A DNA stretch of 52,780 nt, from contig NZ_JACJUG010000030.1 in the NCBI RefSeq assembly GCF_014174515.1, positions 1-52,780 of the forward strand, in the 5' to 3' direction. Source of the DNA: Mitsuaria sp. WAJ17 (GTDB lineage: Bacteria > Pseudomonadota > Gammaproteobacteria > Burkholderiales > Burkholderiaceae_C). The notes beneath the pieces are model-generated. The model had not been told where the DNA came from and ran no database searches. It worked only from the letters and a program-made list of their open reading frames with translations. Position numbers and translations under genes: made by a program. Shown in pieces: positions 30,868 to 40,902 of this stretch (positions are counted from its first letter, which is position 1; the number at the start of each line of letters is the position of its first letter).

Positions 30868-31536
30868 ATGGACGAGACCGCTCCCACCTTTCAGCATGTC
30901 GTGATCGGACCTAATGGCCAGGATGGATGGCTTACCTTGCCTCGCCCGGCCAGGGCGCTGGTCTTGTTTGCCCATGGCAGCGGCAGCACGAGGCACAGCG
31001 TGCGAAACCGCAGCGTGGCTCGGACCCTCCACGGCGAGGGCTTTGGCACCCTGCTCTTTGATCTTCTAGAGCCCCAGGAGGCGGCGGATCGCGCCAAGGT
31101 CTTCGATATTCGATTGCTCACGCAGCGACTGGTGGATGCCATTCGCTGGATAGACAGGCGCCCTGCCCTCGCATCCCTGCCCTGGGCGCTGTTTGGCTCC
31201 TGTACGGGCGCTGCTGCTGCTTTGAGTGCTGCGGCAGCACAGCCCTTCCGTGTCTATGCCGTTGTTTCGCGTGGCGGCAGGACGGACCTGGCGGGCGAGG
31301 CGCTGCAGCGCATCAAGGCGCCCACGCTGCTCATCGTCGGCGCGCTGGACACCGAGGTGCTGCAACTCAATCGCCAGGCCATGCTGCAGTTGCCAGCTCT
31401 GAAGGAGCTGGTCATCGTGCCTGGCGCCACGCATCTTTTTGCGGAGCCGGGTGCGATGGCGCAGGTTGCCGAGCATGCCGCCCGCTGGCTTTCGCTTCAA
31501 CTGCCTGCTGTGACCGTGGGAGGTCTCCATGCTTGA
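30868..31536 (+). CDS. dienelactone hydrolase-like alpha/beta hydrolase with Cys nucleophile
   Basis: From the ATG at 30868 (MDETAPTFQH) the product is 222 residues. The oxyanion stretch LVLFAHGSGSTRHS is near residue 33. The nucleophile elbow reads FGSCTGAAAAL, with Cys where most relatives have Ser, as in true dienelactone hydrolase. The acid lies in VGALDTEVLQ and the His in PGATHLFAEPG. Genes of this type often accompany universal stress and phosphoribosyltransferase genes. The substrate is not known. The upstream frame to 30781 overlaps the promoter. Confidence 0.85.
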   Translation: MDETAPTFQHVVIGPNGQDGWLTLPRPARALVLFAHGSGSTRHSVRNRSVARTLHGEGFGTLLFDLLEPQEAADRAKVFDIRLLTQRLVDAIRWIDRRPALASLPWALFGSCTGAAAALSAAAAQPFRVYAVVSRGGRTDLAGEALQRIKAPTLLIVGALDTEVLQLNRQAMLQLPALKELVIVPGATHLFAEPGAMAQVAEHAARWLSLQLPAVTVGGLHA

Positions 31537-31759
31537 TGCCTGCATTCCCGTCCTTGCGCCGCTGAGTGCTCCCTGGAGCCCTGCTGGCTTTGTCGAGCAG
31601 GACCTGTCCGACTTGGCCGATCAGATGCAACACTGCCGCAGGCGCCATGTTCGGCTGCTGCATGTAGCTGAACGCCTGCTGCAGTTGCTGATAAGGCATG
31701 CCGTGACCCTGCTCGTGCTGGTGCTGCTCCTGTTTGCCGCATCCGTGGCAGCAAGCTAG
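31529..31759 (+). CDS. possible small membrane protein behind the hydrolase
   Basis: This 76-residue frame starts at an ATG inside the last codons of the hydrolase gene and ends in a membrane helix (AVTLLVLVLLLFAASVAA). Codon use is compatible with coding. An open frame on the opposite strand (31412-31774) competes but looks less natural. No family is recognised. Confidence 0.35.
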   Translation: MLDACIPVLAPLSAPWSPAGFVEQDLSDLADQMQHCRRRHVRLLHVAERLLQLLIRHAVTLLVLVLLLFAASVAAS

Positions 31760-31810
31760 CAGCGGAGCAGTCAAGGGGCTCTTTGGCCTTGTCGATACCT
31801 GGTGGGTACG

Positions 31811-34800
31811 TCACGACGGAGGCAGCACCCAGCACAAGAGGCCATTCTCCGGAATGTCGGCCAAGGGGACCCACTGTCCCACCGAGCAGGGCCGGGCCTG
31901 GCTTGGCAGCGCCACCGACAGCCTTTGCAGCCGCAGCCTGATGGCCTTGTGCGCAATCACCAGGGTAAGCTCAACTTCCTGCCAGGACGGTGGAAGGCAA
32001 GGGCACAGCTGCAGGGCATCGGCGCGCACGGACAAACCGATCAGCCCTTCGATCGACGCCCGCCACATCCACGCCGCCGACCCGGTATACCAACTCCAGC
32101 CACCCCGCCCTTCATAGGGAGCTTCCGAGTACACGTCGCCGGGCATGACGTAGGGCTCCAGTCGGTACCGCCTTTGCGCGGATTCGTCAGTGGCGCGGTG
32201 GGCCGGACTGAGCATGCGGAAGTACTCCCAGGCCTTGATCGGGTCCCCCAGGCGTGCCTGAGCCAATAGAGCCCAGGCCCCCGCATGGGCGTACTGGCCA
32301 CCGTTTTCGCGTACGCCGGGAGGATAGGCCTGGACATAGCCGGCGTTGTCAGCGGCTCTCTGCAGTGGCGGGTCAAAGAGTCGAATCAGGCCAAGCCTTC
32401 TATCGACCAGCAGCTGATCGACGCTGTCCATCGCCTGCCTGGCCCGAGGATCGGGAGCCTCTGAGGCCAGGACGCTCCAGGCCTGTGCAATCAGATCGAT
32501 CCGGCATTCCACATTGACCTGGGAGCCCAGCGCATGGCCGTTGTCGAAGTAGGCTCGCAGGTACCAATGGCCATCCCAGCCATCGCGCTGCATGGCTGCC
32601 CGCAAACGACTGCATGCGCCGCTCCAGCGCTGCGCCCGTTCATCGTCATGGCGCCAACTGGCCACAGGCGCCCAGCCGCTCAGGATGCGCAAGAGGAACC
32701 AGCCCAGCCAGACCGATTCCCCTCGGCCCTCATGTCCCACGCGATTCATGCCGTCGTTCCAGTCCCCTGTGCCCATCAGGGGCAGACCGTGTTCGCCAAA
32801 GCGAAGCGCGTGATCGATGGCTCGCACGCAATGCTCGTATAGCGTGGCGCTTTGCGAGCTGGCTCCCGGCACGAAGTAGGCATCTTCGGCCTCTGCCGGC
32901 ACGGACTGCCCGTCGATGAACGGCACGTCTGCATCAAGCACACCGGTGTCCGCCGTGCATTCCAGGTAATGCATCACTGCGAAGGGCAGCCACAACAGGT
33001 CGTCGCTGAAGCGCGTACGTACGCCGGCCCCCCCGGGCACATGCCACCAGTGCTGGACGTCGCCCTCAGGGAATTGACGCGAGGCATGGAGCAGGATCTG
33101 CTCGCGCAGCGCCGAAGGCTCTGTCCAGGCCAGCGCCAGAGCGTCCTGCAGTTGGTCGCGAAAGCCGAATGCTCCTCCCGCCTGATAGAAGCCGGCCCGC
33201 GCCCAGAGCCGACAAGCCACCGCCTGGTAGGGCCACCAGCGGTTCACCATCGCATCGAAGCACGGGTCTGGCGAATGCACGACACAGCGAGACAGTCGCT
33301 TGTCCCAGTCCTGCATGGCTCGCTCGGGAAGGCCGGACAGGACCCCGGGCGCGAGCATGCGCCTCAACAGTGCCAGGGCGGCCTCTCTTCCGGGGGCATA
33401 GCCGACCATCCAGCACAGTTCCCTTGTTTCTCCAACGCCGACCTCGACGTCCGCGGCCAGTGCGCCGCAGGGGTCCAGTCCGACACCGGCCACCCGCCCC
33501 AGAACGCGGGGCAGCCGCACGCGCCCCTGCAAGTCAAGGAACGCTTCCCTCGAGCAGGTCCAGTCTCCTGGCCGAGCACCGGACAAGGCCAGGAAGGCAC
33601 ATCCGTCGCCAAATCCACCTTGATGGTCCAGCTGACGCGCCAGCACCGCATGGAGATCGGGCATGGACTCGGTCCCGAGCGTCATGCGATCACGCCGCTG
33701 CGCGCCCAGTACCCACTCGACGCAGGCGACCCACTGGAGACGCCGTCGGTGCTGGGTGTTGTTGCGCACCTGAACACGAATGCACTTGACCGACTCCAAA
33801 GGGTCCACGGCGATCGTTGCCCGTACCAGGAGCCCGTCGCGAAGGTGCTGGAATTCGCTGCTCCCCTGCGTATGTCGCACGCGATAGCCCTGCGCGCCAT
33901 TGCGATCCATCGTTGGCAACACGCCAAACACCTGGCCGCTGTCCAGGTCCCGGACCAGGAAATGCTCCGAGGGCGGGTCCAGCAAGGCGTCATTGCTCCA
34001 GGGCGTCAGCTGGTTCAATCGGCTGTTGAGGGCCCAGGTGAAGCCGCCACCGCTCTCCGTGACCAGACAGCCGAACTGGGGATTGGCCAGCACGTTGGAC
34101 CAGGGACGAGGTGTCACATGGGCTGCATCGATGTCGATCAGGAAGCTGCGCCCCTCGTCGCCGAAGCGGTTGGGTGCCCAGGCATCGGGCACGAGCGGCG
34201 TGGTGTGTGGGGGGGGCGGACCGGTGCCCTCCCCTGAATCGGGCTGGGACAGCGTGCCCAGGGCCGCGGTGACCATCCTTTCCAGCGTCCTGCCATCCGC
34301 GTGCAACTCGAGCCGGGCACAGGCCATGAGCGCGCACAACTCTGCTGCCGATACCTCGCCCTCCCTCAGCAGCTGTACGCTGGCGCGTACGGGCTGCTCG
34401 TGCTGCGTGCTCCCCAACTCGTGCTGGAAGGAGGTCAAGTGCGTTTGAAGCGGCATCAGATAGGACGCTGGCTCGCCGTTGAGGATCACGAGGTCCATGG
34501 GGACTCCTGCGAATTCCCACAGGCGCTGTACCGCCATCAGCGCCCGGATGGCCGGAAGTCCCTGTGGTGAGCTCACCCGCACCAGGACGATCGGCCGGTC
34601 GCCCGAGACGCCGAAGCGCCACAGCGCCCGCCGATCCACGGCCAGTGGCGGCAGTGGGCGAAGGCGGCCGCGGAACTGCACCAGGGCGCCGGCCAGGTCC
34701 TGCGCTGCATGCAGTTCGCTGGCGTCCAGGCCAAGTTCGCGGCGACGGATCCGCGCCAGGGCCGCAGCCATGGTGCGAGCGCTTTGCATGTGAACGCTCT

Positions 34801-37800
34801 GGCGATACTCGTCCATCAGGGCCAGCAGGCGGGCCTTGTCCGACGCCGCAGCCGTGGCGAAGGTCAAGGATGCGCGCGCGCGCGGCGGCAGGCGCAGCCG
34901 CAGACCGACCGAGGCAGCAGGGTCCAGCCCAGTGCTGAGCCGTGCCCCCGCCACGGCCGGCGAATCGCCAGGCCGTATCGCGGGAATCCCCGTGCCCCGT
35001 GGCAGCATCTGCTCGCGGTCGCAGCACAGGACCACCTGATCGGGGGCCGTGTCGCAGGCACCGAGGAAATGGATGGCCCAGACGCTGGGTTCATCCGGCA
35101 GCCGTGGTCGTCGTTCGAGCAGTAGTGCGTGGGGATCGACAGCCTGGGCCATCACAAACAGATTGGAGAACGCCGGGTGCGCTTCATCCGCGGCCTGAGG
35201 GGCCAGAACGGCCTCGAAGTAGCTCATCAGCTCCAGTTCGATCACCTCTTCCCGCCGGTTGTGCAAGGTCAGCTGGCGAAACTCAATGTCATCGTCGGGC
35301 GCGACCCAGACGCTGATCAGCGCCTCGAACTCATCGCAGTCCGCAAGGAATTCCACGTGGTCACTGAAGAACCGGGCGGCATAGCGCATGTGTGGTCGCG
35401 GGGACGGCATTTGCGTCAATGAATGGAATTGAGCCTCTCCCTGCAGCCGAGCCAGCAGCCAGAGACCATGCATGTCGCGAAGGGCGTCATCGCGCGTGCG
35501 GCTGATCGCATTGCCACGCCAACTGCTTGTCCCCGCTCCGTTGGGACGCAAGGTCACGGCGTATCCCCCATTGCTCAGACACTGCGTTGCTCTCGCGCCC
35601 TGAACCTGGTCCCGGTCGAATTCCCTCACGGACACGACCGAGGCCGCACCGTCCGCCAGATGCGGCGCTCGCGGCTGGATGGGCTCCTGCAGGGCGATCT
35701 CGCGAGGCATGCGCTCGTGGAGCAACGAGGCAAAGGCCTGCACTTGCGGTGCCTGGCTGAACCAGTGGCGAGCAGCGTTCTCACACAGCACGTTGGTCAA
35801 GGCCACGAGGCTCATGCCCTGATGGTGCGCCATGAAGGTCCTGACATGTTGCGGGCCTTTGCTGTCGATGCGCGTCTGCGTGAAGTCCAGAGCCTCGATG
35901 AAGCCGTATCGACCGCGGCCATCCAGCTGCTCCAGCCTGCGCAGATTCAGTATGGCGCTGGGAGCATCGACAAGTGTCGCCAATGCAGTCGCATAAGGCG
36001 CCACGACGCGGTCCTCGACTGGTGTTCGCCGCAGAGCAAGACCTGGCACGCCGAAGGGTGCATATTGAAAGGCCAGCGTGTGGTCCTGGGCGAAGTAGGC
36101 GCATTCGGAGACGCCCCAGGGAATGCGGTGCGTGGCGCCGAAAGCCAAGTGGGCCTGCAGGGCGGCGACAGAAACGCGCTGCAACAGCCCTCCTTCCGGT
36201 TCCTCCAGAAGCAAGGCAGGCATCAGATACTCGAACATCGACCCAGACCACGAGCGCAGTGCGGGCTGGCCTTTCACGGCCAGGAAGGGACGCCCCAGCG
36301 CCTCCCAATGGCGCCGGGGAACGTCGCCCTTGGCAATGGCGACAAGGCTGGTCAGCCGAGCCTCGGAGGCAAGCAGGTCGTAATAGGCCGGATCGAGGGA
36401 GGCATCGTCCAGCCGGAATCCAATGTGAAAAAGGCGGCGCTTCGGCGCATAGAGGAAGCTGAAGTTCATGGCCGCCACCATGGCGTCTGCCCTGCGGGCG
36501 CGCTGGCGCCAGCGCGCCCCCTCCGGCTCATGGACACCGAGCTCCCGGCACGCCTGGGCCACGGCCCAGAGGCAGGCCGCTAGGTTCCCGCTATCGACGG
36601 CAGAGACGTAGTGCGGCGTGAGCGCTTCCAGCGTCCGAGTGTCCGTCCAGTTGAAGAGATGACCGCGATGGCGCGGCAGGCGGTCCATGGTGGCCAGGCA
36701 GCGGTCGATGCGCCCTCCCAGCGCAGTCGCCTCGATCAGACCCAGGCGGTGTGCGCAGGCGCAGCTCAGCAGGTACAGGCCGATATTGGTCGGCGATGTG
36801 CGGCCCGCTAGCATGGGGCGAGGTTCCAGCTGCAGATTGTCTGGCGGCAGATCGTGGTCGGCGTCTCCGACATGCTCGTCAAAGTAGCGCCAGGTGTCGC
36901 GCGCCACCTGCTCGAGGTAGCTGCGCTCGGCTGGCGACAGGCGCTGCCGTATCGGTCGCAAGGGCCGCGCTGCGGTCCAGAGCCAGGCGGGAGTAGCAAG
37001 CCACAGGAGGCCGAAGACGCTGAGCCAGGCCTGGTTGGCACCCGGCACCAGCATGCCCGCAGCCCACCAGGCCAGTGCCGCGCCGCTGCTCAGCGCATGG
37101 CGCTGCCAGAAGTTCCACCAGGCATGCCCTGCATCGACTTGGGCTTGGGCGGAAGTGGTCCATTGCAGCAGCCCTTGCTTGCTCACCAAGAGGCGCCAAA
37201 TCGTGCGACCGATGGCATCCACGTGTAGCAATGCCGCATGCATCAGTGTCATCGTCTGGTACACAGAGCCGGCCACGGCCCGCCCCAGCTCCCGAGCAGC
37301 TTCGTGAAGCAGGTGCCGCCACGCTATGTGCGAGCGCGTCGGCACGAACCCAGCCAGGGCACCCATCAGCGGGCCAAGGCCCAGCGCAGCCATCACTGTG
37401 GCCGTCGCCAGCCAGGGGGCCATGACCTGCGTGGTGCAGGCCAGCCAGAGCAAGGCCACTGAGGCGGGCGTCAGCAGACTGCGGCGAAGGTTGTCCAGAA
37501 TCTTCCAGACATTGAGACCACCGACGCCTCCTCCAAGCACCGCCCCCATGAAGGCCAGCAGTTGCCAGTCGCCCCGCGTCCAGCGATGGGTGCGTGAGGC
37601 CGCCACGTCCGGGTGCATTGGGTGCGATTCCAGGACCAGAACGTCGCTGAGGTAGGCGCACCGCGCCCACAGGCCCTCAAACAGATCGTGGCTGAGAAGC
37701 CTGCAGGGCACTGCTCGGTCGCGCAGCACCTCATGAACGGCCTGCACATTGAACAGACCCTTGCCGCAGAAGCTGCCCTCGCCGAAAACGTCCTGGTAGA

Positions 37801-39895
37801 TTTCCGAGCAACCACTGTTGTAGGCGTCCGTGCCCCAGGGCCCCGTGAACATCCAGCCGAAGGGCGTGACCGTGTCGGGCTGCGGAAAGCGAGCTGCCAC
37901 GCGCGGTTGCAGGATGCCGTAGCCCGCCACGACACGCCGCGTGACCGCATCGACCTGCGGCTCGTTCAAGGGATGTGCTGCGATGCCCACCATCTCCCGC
38001 AGGCTGCCTGGAGGAAGTTCCGTGTCGCTGTCGAGTACCACCGCAAAGCGGACTTCAGGCTCGGGCCGGCTGACACGACCCAGGTCCAGAAAGGACGACT
38101 GTGTCGGCGAGATCGCCAGCAGCGCCAACAACTGTTCGACCTTGCCGCGCTTGCGTTCCCATCCCATCCATACGCCCTCACCCTCGCACCAGTTGCGCTG
38201 CCGATGCAGCAGAAGGAAGCGAGGGGCAACGCCATCCGGTGCGGGATGGCGTTGATTCAGCCGCGCAATGCCCGCATGCGCGACGGCAAGCAAGGTCGCG
38301 TCTTCGGGCAGCGCCTGCTGGCTGGCATCGACCCAGTCGCTGAGCAGCGCGAACTGGACGCAGCACTCCGGATTGGCCAGGTAGTGGAGCTCCAGCCGCT
38401 GCAGCAGCTCGTGCACTGAACGCTGCGAGGTAAGCAGGCAAGGCACTGCAACGAGTGTTCTCAGCGATGGCGTCAGCCCCTCGTCGAGCGCCAGGCGGGG
38501 CAAGCGCTGCACCTGAACCGCCTCGGCCAGCATCCTGTGCACCAAGGCAATCACGCATTCAAGGACCGGAAAGGCTGCCAGCAGGAGCGCAGGCGCTGCG
38601 AGCCAACCCGCATGGCCGCGACCGAACAGCATGGCCAGGCCGGAGACAGCCCCTAGGCCGAGTGCGCCCCCATACAAGCTCGCTCGCCAACGTCGCAACC
38701 AGTGGCGGGCGGCGTCCCTGATACCGCAAGGGTCCGCATGGAGCTCCTCCAGCAGCTGGTCTCGCCCACAACCGATGGCCCAGTGCGCTGGCCCTGTGCC
38801 CGTGGGCGCATTCGGAGCCTGGCACAGCAGCATCACTTGCCTAGCCACCTCCAGCTCCGATCGGCGCAAGGTTCTGGCCAGGTACTCGATCTCGTGGGTG
38901 ATGGCGTCTTGCGTCAGCTCGCTGTCGGCCAGGAACGCTGGCGATTGCGCGAGCATCGACAGGACCGGGCTGACAGCGCGAACCAGTTCGATCCACTCGA
39001 AGTCATTGATTTTTCGCAAAGCCGTCACCGCGTTGCTGACGCTGACGTTGTCGGCCGCCTGCGCCGCCTGGGTGCTGGCCAGCAGCACCTGGGCGTCGGG
39101 CACCTTGCGGTTCAGCCATTCGCTCCACGGAGGCACGCCGCCCATGTGGAGGGCACGCTGGCGCTGCAGCATTTGCGCGAGGAAGATGGGCCCGACGCTC
39201 CGGTGCTCGACCTGCTCGAACAATTGCTCCAGCTGACTCAGTGATCCAGCGCCCGCCTGGTCGCAGTACCAGCTGGCGGCATCCTGAGCCGCGCGGGTGG
39301 TCGCCACCACCTCGGCGAGCCGTGCCAGGTTTTCCATCAGCACCACCCGCAAGGTGCTTGGCAAGGCCCACAGCTCGCCCAGGGTCAGCACATCCACTGC
39401 CTGATAGCCCTCCAGGAAGCGCTTGAGCAGAGCCGGGTCGAAGCTGGAGTCGGTATGGGCTACAAAAGCCCAGGCAATGCCATACACGCGAGGCAGTCCG
39501 GCCAGCGGCTGCTGCCGTAGCTTGGGCAGCTGGGCGTAGTAGCCTCTAGGCATGCCGCTGCGCACCTCCGGAAGTTGGGCCTCGACCAGGTGGAAGTTGT
39601 CGAGCAGCCATTCGGCGGCCGGGCTCTGCGCCTCGCCTTCGCGGTCCAGCAGATCGAGGTAGCCCCGTGCCCGCTCCAGCATTCGTATGTTGATCCTCAG
39701 ACGAGGAAAGAAGTGGGGCGTCCGCACGCGTCGATGCCATGCGGCGCGTCGTTCAACGGGCTGTGCATGGGCAAGGCTGATGCCATGCTGGTGAAATCGC
39801 TCCAGGCCGAACAGTGCCGAGCGCACCGGCAACAGCAAGGGACCTGTCTTGGGTGACAGGAACTGAAGGGCCTCATGTCGCAAACCAGGACGCAT
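31811..39895 (-). CDS. ndvB: cyclic beta-glucan synthase (NdvB/Cgs type)
   Basis: The 2,694-residue protein is close to Brucella and Agrobacterium synthases in size (about 2,800-2,900). The N-terminal cytoplasmic region is followed by membrane helices (about 411-460). The GT84 transferase has VVLDSDTELPPG near 621 and TRWTRGDWQLL near 767, with more helices around 805-850 and 930-975. A glycoamylase-like domain begins near 1000 (YFDEHVGDADHDLPPDN). Two GH94-type beta-sandwich regions follow, then a phosphorylase-like catalytic domain with GTGDWNDGMNRVG near 2375. It starts, lengthens, trims and closes periplasmic beta-glucan rings. The island box at 40292 has a minus-strand -10 that would serve this gene. 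Confidence 0.92.
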   Translation of the reverse strand: MRPGLRHEALQFLSPKTGPLLLPVRSALFGLERFHQHGISLAHAQPVERRAAWHRRVRTPHFFPRLRINIRMLERARGYLDLLDREGEAQSPAAEWLLDNFHLVEAQLPEVRSGMPRGYYAQLPKLRQQPLAGLPRVYGIAWAFVAHTDSSFDPALLKRFLEGYQAVDVLTLGELWALPSTLRVVLMENLARLAEVVATTRAAQDAASWYCDQAGAGSLSQLEQLFEQVEHRSVGPIFLAQMLQRQRALHMGGVPPWSEWLNRKVPDAQVLLASTQAAQAADNVSVSNAVTALRKINDFEWIELVRAVSPVLSMLAQSPAFLADSELTQDAITHEIEYLARTLRRSELEVARQVMLLCQAPNAPTGTGPAHWAIGCGRDQLLEELHADPCGIRDAARHWLRRWRASLYGGALGLGAVSGLAMLFGRGHAGWLAAPALLLAAFPVLECVIALVHRMLAEAVQVQRLPRLALDEGLTPSLRTLVAVPCLLTSQRSVHELLQRLELHYLANPECCVQFALLSDWVDASQQALPEDATLLAVAHAGIARLNQRHPAPDGVAPRFLLLHRQRNWCEGEGVWMGWERKRGKVEQLLALLAISPTQSSFLDLGRVSRPEPEVRFAVVLDSDTELPPGSLREMVGIAAHPLNEPQVDAVTRRVVAGYGILQPRVAARFPQPDTVTPFGWMFTGPWGTDAYNSGCSEIYQDVFGEGSFCGKGLFNVQAVHEVLRDRAVPCRLLSHDLFEGLWARCAYLSDVLVLESHPMHPDVAASRTHRWTRGDWQLLAFMGAVLGGGVGGLNVWKILDNLRRSLLTPASVALLWLACTTQVMAPWLATATVMAALGLGPLMGALAGFVPTRSHIAWRHLLHEAARELGRAVAGSVYQTMTLMHAALLHVDAIGRTIWRLLVSKQGLLQWTTSAQAQVDAGHAWWNFWQRHALSSGAALAWWAAGMLVPGANQAWLSVFGLLWLATPAWLWTAARPLRPIRQRLSPAERSYLEQVARDTWRYFDEHVGDADHDLPPDNLQLEPRPMLAGRTSPTNIGLYLLSCACAHRLGLIEATALGGRIDRCLATMDRLPRHRGHLFNWTDTRTLEALTPHYVSAVDSGNLAACLWAVAQACRELGVHEPEGARWRQRARRADAMVAAMNFSFLYAPKRRLFHIGFRLDDASLDPAYYDLLASEARLTSLVAIAKGDVPRRHWEALGRPFLAVKGQPALRSWSGSMFEYLMPALLLEEPEGGLLQRVSVAALQAHLAFGATHRIPWGVSECAYFAQDHTLAFQYAPFGVPGLALRRTPVEDRVVAPYATALATLVDAPSAILNLRRLEQLDGRGRYGFIEALDFTQTRIDSKGPQHVRTFMAHHQGMSLVALTNVLCENAARHWFSQAPQVQAFASLLHERMPREIALQEPIQPRAPHLADGAASVVSVREFDRDQVQGARATQCLSNGGYAVTLRPNGAGTSSWRGNAISRTRDDALRDMHGLWLLARLQGEAQFHSLTQMPSPRPHMRYAARFFSDHVEFLADCDEFEALISVWVAPDDDIEFRQLTLHNRREEVIELELMSYFEAVLAPQAADEAHPAFSNLFVMAQAVDPHALLLERRPRLPDEPSVWAIHFLGACDTAPDQVVLCCDREQMLPRGTGIPAIRPGDSPAVAGARLSTGLDPAASVGLRLRLPPRARASLTFATAAASDKARLLALMDEYRQSVHMQSARTMAAALARIRRRELGLDASELHAAQDLAGALVQFRGRLRPLPPLAVDRRALWRFGVSGDRPIVLVRVSSPQGLPAIRALMAVQRLWEFAGVPMDLVILNGEPASYLMPLQTHLTSFQHELGSTQHEQPVRASVQLLREGEVSAAELCALMACARLELHADGRTLERMVTAALGTLSQPDSGEGTGPPPPHTTPLVPDAWAPNRFGDEGRSFLIDIDAAHVTPRPWSNVLANPQFGCLVTESGGGFTWALNSRLNQLTPWSNDALLDPPSEHFLVRDLDSGQVFGVLPTMDRNGAQGYRVRHTQGSSEFQHLRDGLLVRATIAVDPLESVKCIRVQVRNNTQHRRRLQWVACVEWVLGAQRRDRMTLGTESMPDLHAVLARQLDHQGGFGDGCAFLALSGARPGDWTCSREAFLDLQGRVRLPRVLGRVAGVGLDPCGALAADVEVGVGETRELCWMVGYAPGREAALALLRRMLAPGVLSGLPERAMQDWDKRLSRCVVHSPDPCFDAMVNRWWPYQAVACRLWARAGFYQAGGAFGFRDQLQDALALAWTEPSALREQILLHASRQFPEGDVQHWWHVPGGAGVRTRFSDDLLWLPFAVMHYLECTADTGVLDADVPFIDGQSVPAEAEDAYFVPGASSQSATLYEHCVRAIDHALRFGEHGLPLMGTGDWNDGMNRVGHEGRGESVWLGWFLLRILSGWAPVASWRHDDERAQRWSGACSRLRAAMQRDGWDGHWYLRAYFDNGHALGSQVNVECRIDLIAQAWSVLASEAPDPRARQAMDSVDQLLVDRRLGLIRLFDPPLQRAADNAGYVQAYPPGVRENGGQYAHAGAWALLAQARLGDPIKAWEYFRMLSPAHRATDESAQRRYRLEPYVMPGDVYSEAPYEGRGGWSWYTGSAAWMWRASIEGLIGLSVRADALQLCPCLPPSWQEVELTLVIAHKAIRLRLQRLSVALPSQARPCSVGQWVPLADIPENGLLCWVLPPS

Positions 39896-39956
39896 CGCCG
39901 TCTCCTTCTAGGATGCCCTGAGGCTAGGCCCAGCACCCTGCCCTGGCGAGCATGGA

Positions 39957-40211
39957 TCAGTGACAGCCGCGATCTGCCTCAGGGGGCCCCTCGGGCTCGC
40001 TATCACCGCCGTGGTCAACGCCCTCGTCGATGTGAAGAACCGGCGGTGCGGACGTCCACCGTGACGAAGCTGCCGAACTCCTGGCGGCCTGAACATCGAT
40101 CCAGTGGGGGCCATCCGGGCGGGACCGCACTTGCTTCAGCCGCTTGTCGCGGGGGGGCGGCCTCAAGGGGCCCCCGTCCATCAGTGGCTGCACTGACAGC
40201 CTGCGGTTCAT
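39957..40211 (-). CDS. questionable short ORF upstream of ndvB
   Basis: The 84-codon frame starting MNRRLSVQPLMDGGPLRP lies in the leader between the island promoter and ndvB. It is Pro/Arg/Asp-rich with no recognised domain. It may be a leader peptide or chance; the region 39896-40265 holds nothing else. Confidence 0.25.
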   Translation of the reverse strand: MNRRLSVQPLMDGGPLRPPPRDKRLKQVRSRPDGPHWIDVQAARSSAASSRWTSAPPVLHIDEGVDHGGDSEPEGPPEADRGCH

Positions 40212-40265
40212 GGTGATTTCGCCCATCCGAGGCCCTGGCAAGGAGGCCGGAAGTCGCTCGGGTTC

Positions 40266-40333
40266 AATCTACCCGCCGCTGTGCCGGCGGGATTGCGCCA
40301 GCGCAATGGAGGCGCCCTGCTGATGCCTACATT
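40266..40333. promoter_or_regulatory. bidirectional island promoter (ndvB and a dead host-attachment gene)
   Basis: The palindrome ATTGCG-CCAG-CGCAAT is at 40292-40307. On the plus strand TACATTG follows after 20 bp (40328). On the minus strand TAGATTG follows after 20 bp (40271). Both sides thus have the same box-to-minus-10 distance as the lon and hydrolase promoters, so one activator site could serve both directions. Confidence 0.7.
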
Positions 40334-40570
40334 GCTTGAGCACTCGACGACGGCATGGGACCATCGACCACGCGGCCTTTGGGCCGTCAGAAAGCGAGCC
40401 CCTGCGGGCCAAGTTCAGAGCTTTGTAGGTTCTCCGCGAGGCGCGGGACCCCGGGTGGGCGATTGAAAGCAAGCGAGCTTGTCGATGGCCACCTGCGGCA
40501 TGCCGCGGCAGACCAACGCTCGGGCGGAACGAGTCTTGCTCCCCGTCAGGATCCTCGCCGCAAGAGGCAT

Positions 40571-40745
40571 CTTGCTTTCGCCTGTTCACTGGCCGAGCAA
40601 GTCGAGCCGCACCTGACTCGTGGCGACGATGAACAGCTCGTGTTCCTGGCATGGAGCCCCTTCCTTGGGTCGCTGAAGGGGCATCTGGGGCCGCATGCCA
40701 GCAAGACCCTGCACGCCGCGGTCGGTCTCGACCTCGCGACCTCCT
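40571..40745 (+). pseudogene. fragment of a host-attachment-family gene (baeRF type)
   Basis: The plus-strand frame encodes FACSLAEQVEPHLTRGD, then EQLVFLAWSPFLGSLKGHLG and KTLHAAVGLDLAT. These resemble the C-terminal half of host-attachment proteins (…LVLVAPPxFLGxLRxxL…, VxxxxxKDLT). The N-terminal half cannot be read after the promoter at 40328, and the end is also lost. The remaining 40341-40902 shows no other gene. Confidence 0.5.
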
Positions 40746-40902
40746 GGGCGGCTCCCGGCCGCTTGAGTTCTGCCGTCAAGCGCCAGGCCCACGCATGAAC
40801 CGCGCAGGTGTGGCTGCGCAGCTTTGGGGGTTTCCACGCTCGCTGCATCGCCGTCACGAAGGGCCGCTAGACTGCGCCATCTACTCAATCAGTCAGTAGT
40901 TC

